A stretch of 11,117 nt of DNA from an uncultured Veillonella sp. (GTDB taxonomy: Bacteria > Bacillota > Negativicutes > Veillonellales > Veillonellaceae), in the NCBI GenBank assembly GCA_900549845.1, contig URPT01000044.1, forward strand, positions 1-11,117. Reading direction: 5' to 3'. Position numbers and translations under genes: made by a program. The notes below the pieces were generated by a model. That model ran no database searches, had not been told where the DNA came from, and worked only from the letters and a program-made list of their open reading frames with translations. The first letter of the stretch is position 1. The number at the start of each line of letters is the position of its first letter. Shown piece by piece: positions 1-6,490 of this stretch.

Positions 1-1284
1 GTGGTTGGATTTCTTGTTCCGAGATTGCTCTGTTTGATACATGCGGTCCCAAATATGCTCGAGGTTTTCCGGCTCGATGCCGATGCCGTTATCTGTTACC
101 GTGATAATCAGTTCACCACCTGCAAGCTTAGCTGAAATGTCTATAGTGGAGTTCGTAAACTTGATAGCATTGTCAACTAAGTTTGTAATGGCACGACGTA
201 AGGATACTTCATGAGCTGTCATACGTAGATTTGGCTCAATGTGAGATGTTATGGTGATTTGCTTTTCTGTATTTTCTGCACAGAGCCGTGTATAGTCATG
301 TACCATGTTCGTTAACATCAACGACACATCTACAGGCGATAAGTTAAGGTCATGAGCATTTTCAAGGCGTGCTACATCGAGCAATTGGCTTACGAGGTTT
401 GTCATAAACTTGGCTTGTTCCAAGATATGTGTCAGACCTTCACGTAAATCATCCTCTGTACGACCGTATTTTAAAGCAAACTCACTTTCTGCTTTAATAA
501 CCGCAATCGGTGTGCGTAATTCGTGGGATACGTCAGAACTAAATTGCTTCTCCCGATTGGAAGAGTCTTCAAGGCCTGAAAGCATGCGGTTAAATGTGGT
601 AGTAAGCTCGTATATTTCATCCCGTGCTGTACGGGATGGAATATCAATACGGCGACTTAAGTCATTATTCTTACCGATAACCTTAGCTGTTTTCGTCAAG
701 GTTCGGACCGGCTTGAGGCCTTTTTTGATAAATAGATAACCGCCTAATGATGAAATCAACAAGAATATGATATCACCTAATAATAAACTATATAAAAGGT
801 TTTCTGTTTTTTTAGAGGCCGTTTTTACCTTTGTAACGGCGCGCAAAATACCACGATAATTTGGTTCGTTAACCGGGGTATCGTAGTAGTAGAAGGTATC
901 ATCACCTACAGCGATTTCTCCAACCTGACCCAAGGATAGGACTGTTTGATTAGGGAAGCCATCTGGTAGTGCACCTTTAATGATATAACCGTCCTGAGTT
1001 GATACAAAGAAGAATGTGTTATCTTGGTACGGCTTAAATTTGCGGATATCCGTAGCCATGATCATTGCTTGCTGCTGTAAACGCTCGCGAACTTCTTTGT
1101 TATCGGATTCGTGCGTATATGCATAAATCCATGCGGATGCAACCATCAAAATAATAAGCAAAAAGATGGTATACCAAGACATGATTTTAAAAGTTAGGGG
1201 CAGCCGATTAAATAAATCGGTAGCTGCCCCAGACATGGTGTCTAGATCTCGGTGAGGATCATTAGTTTTCTGTTTTGAGGACAT
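1..1284 (-). CDS. Sensor histidine kinase, two-component system (partial, C-terminal end off the left edge)
   Basis: Membrane sensor kinase partner of the response regulator just upstream. 428 codons are visible. Residues about 35-56 are a first membrane segment, 57-160 an extracytoplasmic sensor domain of no family I recognise, 163-187 a second membrane segment, then a HAMP linker to about 240. The phosphoacceptor motif SHELRTP gives His254. The N box (NLVDNAIKFT, 368-377) and G1 box (DNGIGI, 398-403) of the HATPase domain are intact; the last residues lie in the F box, so the G2 box and roughly 50 residues are missing only because the window ends. I chose the ATG at 1284 because GGAG sits 6 bases upstream; it overlaps the regulator's end by 23 bases, suggesting coupled translation. 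The in-frame ATG at 1236 has no good ribosome site. The signal sensed cannot be told. Confidence 0.93.
   Translation of the reverse strand, partial: MSSKQKTNDPHRDLDTMSGAATDLFNRLPLTFKIMSWYTIFLLIILMVASAWIYAYTHESDNKEVRERLQQQAMIMATDIRKFKPYQDNTFFFVSTQDGYIIKGALPDGFPNQTVLSLGQVGEIAVGDDTFYYYDTPVNEPNYRGILRAVTKVKTASKKTENLLYSLLLGDIIFLLISSLGGYLFIKKGLKPVRTLTKTAKVIGKNNDLSRRIDIPSRTARDEIYELTTTFNRMLSGLEDSSNREKQFSSDVSHELRTPIAVIKAESEFALKYGRTEDDLREGLTHILEQAKFMTNLVSQLLDVARLENAHDLNLSPVDVSLMLTNMVHDYTRLCAENTEKQITITSHIEPNLRMTAHEVSLRRAITNLVDNAIKFTNSTIDISAKLAGGELIITVTDNGIGIEPENLEHIWDRMYQTEQSRNKKSNH
1197..1230. repeat. GC-rich inverted repeat inside the start of the histidine kinase gene
   Basis: Arms GGGGCAG (1197-1203) and CTGCCCC (1224-1230), then CCGATT (1204-1209) and AATCGG (1215-1220), form a 13-bp stem with a 3-base bulge (1221-1223) and a 5-base loop. 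It is much more GC-rich than its surroundings. In the direction of transcription (minus) it is followed by a mixed CTAACTTTT stretch, so it resembles a weak or partial terminator within codons of the kinase N-terminus. A role in setting the regulator-to-kinase ratio is inference; the stem itself is plain in the sequence. Confidence 0.6.
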
Positions 1285-1936
1285 ACCCTACTCCACGAAC
1301 TGTTTGAATGAGTTTTACATTCTCGTCAGTATCGATCTTTTTACGTAAATCTTTGATGTATACATCGATAAGATTAGAGTAGCTTTCATAATCGTATTCC
1401 CAAACGTGATCAAGAATTTGTTGACGTGACAATACGATGTTTTCGTTACTTGCTAAATAGTATAAGAGGTCGAATTCTTTTGCAGTCAATGTGATTGTTT
1501 CGCCGTCCCGTTTAACAGTACGTTGAGGCACATTGATAGTAAGAGGACCAACATGGATATCATTTTGTGCATGACGTGCGTTACGGCGAGCCAATGCATA
1601 GATACGAGCAGTTAACTCTTCAAGATCAAATGGTTTTACAAGGTAATCATCAGCACCTGTGTTGAGACCTGTAACTTTATCTTGTAAGGAATCTTTTGCA
1701 GTTAAAAGCAATACAGGTGTTGTATTACCATCGTTACGCATTTGAGCAAGAGCACTAATACCATCGAGGATTGGCATCATGATATCCATAACGATAACGT
1801 CATAGCTGGATGTGTTAACGTAATCGATCGCTTGTTGCCCGTTGAAGCATGTATCAACTGTCATATTCTCTGCACGCAAATATTTGGCGGTAATGCCATT
1901 CAGCATTTCTTCGTCTTCTACAAGTAAAATTTTCAT
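1262..1936 (-). CDS. OmpR/PhoB-family DNA-binding response regulator
   Basis: Cytoplasmic transcription regulator of 224 residues, full length for the family. The receiver domain (about 1-115) has the acidic pocket E7/D8, the phosphoacceptor D51 (VMDIMMP), the switch residue T79 and K101 in VKPF. The C-terminal winged-helix domain (about 125-222) ends in the usual VRGVGYVL hairpin, with LTAKEFDLLYYL at its start. The ATG at 1936 is preceded by AAGGAG 8 bases upstream. It is first in a two-gene operon with the overlapping histidine kinase, its likely phosphodonor. Targets cannot be told from the sequence; the divergent sdh operon is nearby, but control of it is only a possibility. The protein resembles many OmpR-family regulators and no specific gene symbol is justified. 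Confidence 0.96.
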   Translation of the reverse strand: MKILLVEDEEMLNGITAKYLRAENMTVDTCFNGQQAIDYVNTSSYDVIVMDIMMPILDGISALAQMRNDGNTTPVLLLTAKDSLQDKVTGLNTGADDYLVKPFDLEELTARIYALARRNARHAQNDIHVGPLTINVPQRTVKRDGETITLTAKEFDLLYYLASNENIVLSRQQILDHVWEYDYESYSNLIDVYIKDLRKKIDTDENVKLIQTVRGVGYVLKTEN

Positions 1937-1995
1937 TCTCTGTTCTCCTTATGTATGAGTTAAAAATATAGCTCTCCAACTACATTAATATAGTC

Positions 1996-2025
1996 ATTAT
2001 ATATATATGCTTTCATTTTGGTGAA
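1996..2025 (-). promoter_or_regulatory. Possible sigma-70 promoter of the two-component operon
   Basis: On the minus strand TTCACC (2025-2020) and a consensus TATAAT (2001-1996) are 18 bases apart, placing the transcript start near 1989, about 50 bases before the regulator ATG. The region is so AT-rich that other -10-like hexamers occur (for example 2068-2063), so the choice is uncertain. Confidence 0.35.
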
Positions 2026-2028
2026 AGC
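2009..2028. repeat. Inverted repeat over the putative response-regulator promoter
   Basis: GCTTTCA (2009-2015) and TGAAAGC (2022-2028) are perfect inverted 7-mers around TTTTGG. The repeat covers the -35 and spacer of the putative leftward promoter, as expected for an operator. OmpR-family proteins usually prefer direct repeats, so which protein would bind here is open. Confidence 0.45.
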
Positions 2029-2155
2029 CACAACACCATATAGAGTTGACTATATATATAATATTATATAACTTATTTATCTATTATCATACCTTATACA
2101 ACAGGAATGAGCAAAAGATGAATGTATATGCGAGTTTATAAGCCTGTTCTTCATG

Positions 2156-2171
2156 TTTTGAGCGCTCAAAA
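2156..2171. repeat. 16-bp perfect palindrome
   Basis: TTTTGAGCGCTCAAAA is its own reverse complement. With flanking CTTC (2149-2152) and GAAG (2175-2178) it extends as an imperfect palindrome over about 30 bases. There is no T tract on either strand, so it is not a terminator; an operator is possible. Confidence 0.5.
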
Positions 2172-2305
2172 ACGAAGAAAACTTGAAACTTAATGAATTC
2201 TGCTAATGAATGAAGATGAACTATATCGAAGATTGCCGTATGCGCATAGATAGACCTGATTTTACCAATTTTGGCGAGTGTGAAAGAAATCACTAGAAAA
2301 ACTTG

Positions 2306-2320
2306 TGATAATAATTATCA
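2306..2320. promoter_or_regulatory. Fur-type operator (perfect 7-1-7 palindrome)
   Basis: TGATAATAATTATCA matches at every defined position the 7-1-7 Fur box known from Bacillus (TGATAAT-N-ATTATCA). It lies about 500 bases before sdhA and 370 bases before the response regulator. Two weak promoters overlap it: leftward TTGGTA (2336-2331), 17 bases, TATTAT (2313-2308), and rightward TTGTGA (2303-2308), 17 bases, TTAAAT (2326-2331). In either case bound Fur would block polymerase. Which transcript it controls is not clear; iron control of the Fe-S-rich sdh operon would make sense. Confidence 0.6.
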
Positions 2321-2615
2321 GAGAGTTAAATACCAATAATAGCCGTAGAAATTTGATGATTTTCGATGATTAAAATCTAGGTAGTTTTAGTAGGAATTTA
2401 ACGGATATTAATTATTATGAACAGTTTGGTAATCTTATAAAGTCAGTATTAATAAGACTTGTTAAGGGTCTAGCGGAAATAAAAATATACAAAAATTTCG
2501 GAACCGAATTACTTTCGTAATATCCTTAACTTCCTGTATGAAATATTCATAAATCTATTTTAAATGTTCATAAGTAAACAAGAAAAATACTAAGTGAAAT
2601 AAATTATCAGTTAGA

Positions 2616-2640
2616 TTAATCGAAATTAATTATGCATAAT
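2616..2640. promoter_or_regulatory. Paired palindromes just upstream of the sdh promoter
   Basis: TTAAT-CGAA-ATTAA (2616-2629) has the 5-4-5 form of CRP/FNR-superfamily sites and centres about 60 bases before the predicted sdh transcript start, a classic activator position. It is followed at once by the perfect 12-bp palindrome ATTATGCATAAT (2629-2640). AT-rich DNA gives such patterns by chance, so the regulatory reading is tentative. Confidence 0.3.
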
Positions 2641-2646
2641 AGGGTT

Positions 2647-2675
2647 TAGACATCATACAAAATGCTCTCTATAAT
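2647..2675 (+). promoter_or_regulatory. Predicted sigma-70 promoter of the sdh operon
   Basis: TAGACA (2647-2652, five of six matches to TTGACA) and a consensus TATAAT (2670-2675) are 17 bases apart. The predicted start near 2682 leaves a leader of about 140 bases before sdhA. It is the best rightward promoter I see in the intergenic region. Confidence 0.55.
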
Positions 2676-2714
2676 TATAGGTAAAGAAATAAGAAGAATC
2701 GCATAAGTATGAGG

Positions 2715-2732
2715 TTTTTCTTGAAAGAAAAA
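2715..2732. repeat. Inverted repeat in the sdhA leader
   Basis: TTTTTCTT (2715-2722) and AAGAAAAA (2725-2732) are perfect inverted 8-mers around GA. It lies about 30 bases into the predicted leader. It could be an operator or a weak AT-only hairpin. Confidence 0.4.
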
Positions 2733-2821
2733 TGATTAGGTTATCAAAAATTTTTATAAGTTTTTGAAATGAGATAGTCTAACAAGTTTTCTTATTAATA
2801 GGTAGTTATGAGGAGGTCATT

Positions 2822-4540
2822 ATGGAACAGTTTGATGTTCTAGTAGTAGGTAGCGGTGGCGCTGGTCAACGTGCGGCTCTTGAAGTAGGTCGTCGTAAAG
2901 GCTTAAATGTAGCACTTATTACTAAAATTTTCCCAACTCGCTCTGCAACAGCAATGGCGCAAGGCGGTGTAAATGCTTGTTTGAATAACGTAGCAGCTGA
3001 AGATACTGTAGAAACACATACTTTTGATACAGTAAAAGGTTCTGACTATCTTGGCGACCAAGATGCAATCGAATTCTTCTGCTCTCGTTGTCCAGAAGGC
3101 GTACTTGAAATGGACCACATGGGTGCTCCATTCTCCCGTACAGAACAAAACAAAATTGCGCAACGTAACTTTGGTGGTCAATCTTATCCACGTACTTGCT
3201 ACTCTGCGGATAAAACTGGTCATGTTATCTTGCACACAACTTATGAGCAATGCTTGAAAGAAGGCGTACACTTCTTACAAGAATGGTACCTTTTAGATCT
3301 TGTTAAATCTGCAGAAGGTCACGTTGGTGGCGCTGTAGTTTGGAACATGAAAGAAGGTCGTGTAGAACAAATTAAAGCGAAAGCTGTTATCTTGTCTACT
3401 GGTGGTGCAGGTCGTATTTTCTGGACTCGTACTACAAACCCATTCCTTTCCACAGGCGATGGTATGGCAGCAGCATTCCGCGCTGGTAATGCATTGAAAG
3501 ATATGGAAATGATCCAATTCCATCCAACTGGTCTTGGTCGTACTGGTATCTTGATGTCTGAAGCGGTTCGTGGTGAAGGTGGTTACCTTCTTAACGCTGA
3601 AGGCGAACGTTTCATGAAAAAATATGCGCCTAATAAAATGGAATTAGCATCCCGTGACGTTGTAGCGAAAGCAATCGAAGATGAAATCGCTGCAGGTCGT
3701 GGTTTCGGTTCTGGTCTTAACGCATACGTAGTAGCTGACCTTCGTCACTTAGGTCCTGAAGTTATCATCGAAAAACTTCATGGTATTCGTGACTTGGCTA
3801 TGACTTTCGAACATTGCGATCCATTAGTACAACCAGTACCTATTCGTCCTACATGTCACTATACAATGGGCGGTATCGACGTAGTAGATTACAAAACTTG
3901 TGCATGTGAATTGCCTGGTTTGTTCTCCTCCGGCGAAGCATCTTGTATCTCCATCCACGGTGCTAACCGTTTGGGTGGTAACTCCTTGGCAGACGGCGTA
4001 GTATTCGGTAAAGTATCCGGTGCTGGCGCAGCTGACTATGCTGAAACACATGAACAACCTAACGTAGATGCAGAATTAGCTGCAGCTGCTAAAGCTTGGG
4101 AAGCTAAATTCACTGAAGTAACAACTCGTGAAGGCGGCCGTCCAGTAGTTGAAATCCGCGATGCATTGGCTGATGCAATGTGGAACAAAGTAGGTATCTT
4201 CCGTAATGAAGACGGTATTACTGAAGCATTAAAAGAAATCGACCAATTGATGGAAGATTACAAAACTTGTTATGTAGGTGACCCTGAACGTACTTACAAC
4301 ATGGCATTCGTAAACTATTGTGAAATCGGTTCCATGTTAACAGTAGCAAAAGCTATTGCTATGGGCGCTTTACACCGTCGTGAATCTCGTGGTGCTCATA
4401 TCCGTGAAGACCATCCAAAACGTAATGATGAAAGATACTTAAAACATTCTTTGATCAAATTAGGCGCAGACGGTCAATACGAATTAACAGAACGCGACGT
4501 AGTGTTCACTAAATACGAACCACAAGAAAGGAAGTACTAA
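2822..4540 (+). CDS. sdhA: Succinate dehydrogenase/fumarate reductase flavoprotein subunit
   Basis: Catalytic FAD subunit interconverting succinate and fumarate. The 572 residues are near the usual length. The N-terminal dinucleotide fold VVGSGGAGQRAA (8-19) binds FAD. Active-site residues of the family are present: H234 (FHPTG), S246/E247, the proton-shuttle R278 (SRDVV), H346 (TCHYTMGG) and R383 (ANRLGGNS). The C-terminal part carries RRESRGAH (519-526). The residue that bonds covalently to FAD in E. coli SdhA (His in RSHT) is Ala42 here (RSAT), so FAD should be non-covalent. No signal peptide or membrane segment is seen, so it acts in the cytoplasm. AGGAGG lies 5 bases before the ATG. First gene of an operon with sdhB one base downstream. 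In propionate-forming relatives the enzyme runs as a fumarate reductase; frdA would be an equally fair name. Confidence 0.96.
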   Translation: MEQFDVLVVGSGGAGQRAALEVGRRKGLNVALITKIFPTRSATAMAQGGVNACLNNVAAEDTVETHTFDTVKGSDYLGDQDAIEFFCSRCPEGVLEMDHMGAPFSRTEQNKIAQRNFGGQSYPRTCYSADKTGHVILHTTYEQCLKEGVHFLQEWYLLDLVKSAEGHVGGAVVWNMKEGRVEQIKAKAVILSTGGAGRIFWTRTTNPFLSTGDGMAAAFRAGNALKDMEMIQFHPTGLGRTGILMSEAVRGEGGYLLNAEGERFMKKYAPNKMELASRDVVAKAIEDEIAAGRGFGSGLNAYVVADLRHLGPEVIIEKLHGIRDLAMTFEHCDPLVQPVPIRPTCHYTMGGIDVVDYKTCACELPGLFSSGEASCISIHGANRLGGNSLADGVVFGKVSGAGAADYAETHEQPNVDAELAAAAKAWEAKFTEVTTREGGRPVVEIRDALADAMWNKVGIFRNEDGITEALKEIDQLMEDYKTCYVGDPERTYNMAFVNYCEIGSMLTVAKAIAMGALHRRESRGAHIREDHPKRNDERYLKHSLIKLGADGQYELTERDVVFTKYEPQERKY

Positions 4541-4541
4541 G

Positions 4542-5504
4542 ATGAGACAAATCACCTACCATATTCACCGTTACCAACAAGGTCGCGCGTTTGTACAGAC
4601 TTTCAAATTTGACTATGAAGCTGACCGTACAATTCTTTGGGGCCTTCAAAAAATTAAAGATACTCAAGATCCAACTTTAACATTCTTGGCAGCTTGCCGT
4701 TCCGCAGTTTGCGGCGCTTGCTCCATTCGCGTAAATGGCGAAGCAATGCTTGGTTGCGAAGCTAAAATCGACGAATTAACAGAACGTTATGGTACTGATG
4801 AATTGACAATTGCACCTATCGGCAACTTCCGCGTTATCCGTGACTTAGTTGTTGACTGGGAAGCAAAAGTTGATCGTTTGAAAACAGTTGCTCCTTGGAT
4901 CTTCCTTAAAGCAGAATTCAACGAAGGTGACAAAATCGTTCGCCAAACTCCAGCTGACTTCAAAAAATTCGTTGCTGGTACAGAATGTATCCTTTGTGGT
5001 TGCTGCGCATCTGAATGTAACAAATTGACTGCACGTCAAGATGACTTCTTAGAACCATATGTATTCACAAAAGCTAACCGTTTCGTATTGGATAGCCGTG
5101 ATGATGCACCTATGGCTCACATTCAACCTGCATTCGACAACGGTCTTTGGAAATGCGTTCACTGCATGAACTGTATCTCCCGTTGTCCTAAACACTTAAA
5201 ACCTGCTCAAGATATTTCCAACTTGCGTAAAGAAGCTACAAAAGCTGGTCTTACTAACAGCAAAGGCGTTCGCCATGCAGTTGCTTTCAAAGACGATCTC
5301 TACAAAACTGGTCGCTTGAAAGAAGTTTCTATGAGCTTGAAATCTGATGGTGTTGTAGATTCCGCTAAACAAGCATTCTATGCTTTACGTTTGTGGAAAC
5401 ACAGCAAAATCAATCCATTCGAACTTGTAGTACCTCAAAAACCTGTAAATGGTATTGATGGTGTTCGCAGACTTATGAAAGCAGCTGAGGAGGTAAGCAA
5501 ATAA
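4542..5504 (+). CDS. sdhB: Succinate dehydrogenase/fumarate reductase iron-sulfur subunit (extra-Cys, type E)
   Basis: Electron-transfer subunit between SdhA and the third subunit. The N-terminal ferredoxin domain has [2Fe-2S] ligands C52, C57, C60 and C72. Two cluster motifs follow: C149-x2-C152-x2-C155-x3-C159 and C205-x2-C208-x2-C211-x3-C215-P. In E. coli SdhB the second motif lacks the middle Cys and holds a [3Fe-4S] cluster; C208 predicts a second [4Fe-4S] instead, as described for archaeal type E enzymes. C159 is followed by Asn rather than the usual Pro, and C154 is an additional Cys. At 320 residues it is about 80 longer than E. coli SdhB (238); the extra length is C-terminal (about 235-320), basic and without membrane segments. 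The ATG is one base after the sdhA stop, with AAAGGAAG upstream, and the stop overlaps the next start. Confidence 0.95.
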   Translation: MRQITYHIHRYQQGRAFVQTFKFDYEADRTILWGLQKIKDTQDPTLTFLAACRSAVCGACSIRVNGEAMLGCEAKIDELTERYGTDELTIAPIGNFRVIRDLVVDWEAKVDRLKTVAPWIFLKAEFNEGDKIVRQTPADFKKFVAGTECILCGCCASECNKLTARQDDFLEPYVFTKANRFVLDSRDDAPMAHIQPAFDNGLWKCVHCMNCISRCPKHLKPAQDISNLRKEATKAGLTNSKGVRHAVAFKDDLYKTGRLKEVSMSLKSDGVVDSAKQAFYALRLWKHSKINPFELVVPQKPVNGIDGVRRLMKAAEEVSK

Positions 5505-6379
5505 TGAAATACGCATTTTTCCCAGGTTGCGTTCTTGAAAGCGCTGCCAAAGAAGACTACTTAGCAACAGTTGCTGTAGCTAAAAAATTAGGCATCGAGT
5601 TGGAAGAACTTGACGGTTGGACTTGCTGCGGCGCGTCCCACGTTCAAGACATCGCTCCAGAAATTACACTTGCTACAAATGCTCGTAACATTGCATTGGC
5701 AGAAGAAAAAGGTTTGAACCTTTTAACTGTATGTAACACTTGTACTTTGATGCTTCGTGAAGCTAAAAACGAGCTTGATAAAAACGAAAAAGAAAAGAAC
5801 GAAGTTAACAAAAAATTAGCTCAAATCGGTAAACAATATCGTGGTACAACTGATATCACTCATTTCTTATGGGTATTGATCCGCGATTACGGTTTGGACA
5901 AATTGAAAGCTAAAGTTGTTAAACCTTTAACTGGTTTACGTGTAGCTGAATACTATGGTTGCCATATTCTTCGTCCTCAAACTGAATTGGGCTTCGAAGA
6001 TTATCAAATGCCTACATCCTTAGCAGATTTGATCTCTGCTATCGGTGCTACACCAATCGACTTCTCCCGTAAACTTGATTGCTGCGGTTTCCATGCTGTA
6101 TACCCTGCACATGATTCCGTAATGCAAATGACTGGCTCCATCAACAAAGATGCAGCTACAGAAGGCGCAGATTGCGTAGTAACTCCTTGCCCACTTTGCC
6201 AAATGCAACTTGATATGTTCCAAAAAGAAGCAAAAGAAGTTGTTGGCGGTGGCAAAGATATGCCAATCTTGCACATGTCCCAATTAGTGGGTCTTGCTCT
6301 TGGCATCTCCCCTGAAGAAATGGGCATGCCTAAACGTCACTTAACTGATACTGCAGCAGTGACTAAATTCGTTGGTTAA
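5504..6379 (+). CDS. sdhE: HdrB-like double-CCG third subunit of the type E Sdh/Frd complex
   Basis: Takes the place of the haem b membrane anchor. It resembles heterodisulfide reductase subunit B: two cysteine-rich CCG domains, C9...C41-C42-G...C77-x2-C80 and C153...C193-C194-G...C229-x2-C232. In HdrB such motifs bind special [4Fe-4S] clusters that work on disulfides; in type E SQR and methylmenaquinol:fumarate reductases the homologous subunit is thought to face the quinone. No membrane helix is seen in 291 residues, so membrane contact would be peripheral. A charged, lysine-rich linker (about 86-112) separates the domains. The start overlaps the sdhB stop (TAATG), with AGGAGG 10 bases upstream, suggesting coupled translation. 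The symbol is used in the type E sense; it is not the FAD-assembly protein SdhE. sdhC or mfrE are other names in use. Confidence 0.9.
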   Translation: MKYAFFPGCVLESAAKEDYLATVAVAKKLGIELEELDGWTCCGASHVQDIAPEITLATNARNIALAEEKGLNLLTVCNTCTLMLREAKNELDKNEKEKNEVNKKLAQIGKQYRGTTDITHFLWVLIRDYGLDKLKAKVVKPLTGLRVAEYYGCHILRPQTELGFEDYQMPTSLADLISAIGATPIDFSRKLDCCGFHAVYPAHDSVMQMTGSINKDAATEGADCVVTPCPLCQMQLDMFQKEAKEVVGGGKDMPILHMSQLVGLALGISPEEMGMPKRHLTDTAAVTKFVG

Positions 6380-6386
6380 TTCGTTT

Positions 6387-6429
6387 GATTTAGACATGAC
6401 CTCAGTTGGTCCTCGTACTGTCTTAAATC
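6387..6429 (+). repeat. Imperfect stem-loop in the sdhE 3' region
   Basis: GATTTAGAC (6387-6395) pairs with GTCTTAAATC (6420-6429) with one bulged base, and GACC/GGTC forms an inner stem. It lies between the sdhE stop and the terminator, so it would be in the 3' end of the sdh mRNA, where it could protect against exonucleases. Confidence 0.4.
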
Positions 6430-6456
6430 TAAACCTATTATCATAATTACCAGAAG

Positions 6457-6490
6457 AACCCCCTAGCTTAGGCTAGGGGGTTTTTCTTTT
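6457..6490 (+). terminator. Rho-independent terminator of the sdh operon
   Basis: AACCCCCTAGC (6457-6467) pairs perfectly with GCTAGGGGGTT (6472-6482) around the loop TTAG, followed by TTTCTTTT. An 11-bp GC-rich stem with a T tract makes this a strong terminator, so the downstream kinase gene should not rely on sdh read-through. Confidence 0.93.

Larger units (their letters stand above)
1937..2821. other. Large non-coding divergent intergenic region
   Basis: 885 bases separate the leftward two-component operon from the rightward sdh operon. The sequence is strongly AT-rich and no open frame in it has a believable ribosome site. It holds the putative leftward promoter with its inverted repeat (1996-2028), a 16-bp perfect palindrome (2156-2171), a perfect Fur-type box (2306-2320), a possible folded element (2461-2530), palindromes at 2616-2640, the best rightward promoter (2647-2675) and an inverted repeat in the sdhA leader (2715-2732). 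Its length is unusual for a compact genome and leaves room for an undetected small RNA, although I see no terminator that would end one. Confidence 0.6.

Noticed and set aside
410..739. Open frame on the plus strand opposite the histidine kinase
   Set aside because: It lies wholly inside the kinase gene on the other strand; the kinase motifs explain the sequence.
2046..2072. Rightward promoter TTGACT with TATAAC
   Set aside because: The spacer is only 15 bases and the transcript would need a leader of about 740 bases to reach sdhA; the promoter at 2647-2675 is better.
2087..2293. Possible 68-codon gene on the minus strand in the large intergenic region
   Set aside because: It begins with GTG, has no ribosome site, no recognisable family and a composition like random AT-rich DNA, although a weak promoter at the Fur box points that way.
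2591..2611. Possible Rex-type redox box (GTGAAATAAATTATCA)
   Set aside because: The half sites are not properly symmetric and the consensus ends are missing.
6004..6327. Open frame of 107 codons opposite sdhE
   Set aside because: It is a mirror frame of a strongly biased coding sequence and has no ribosome site or family likeness.
6396..6420. Minus-strand similarity to the 23S rRNA sarcin-ricin loop (AGTACGAGGACC)
   Set aside because: Only about a dozen bases match and two loop bases are missing; it is in a 3' untranslated stem and is probably chance.
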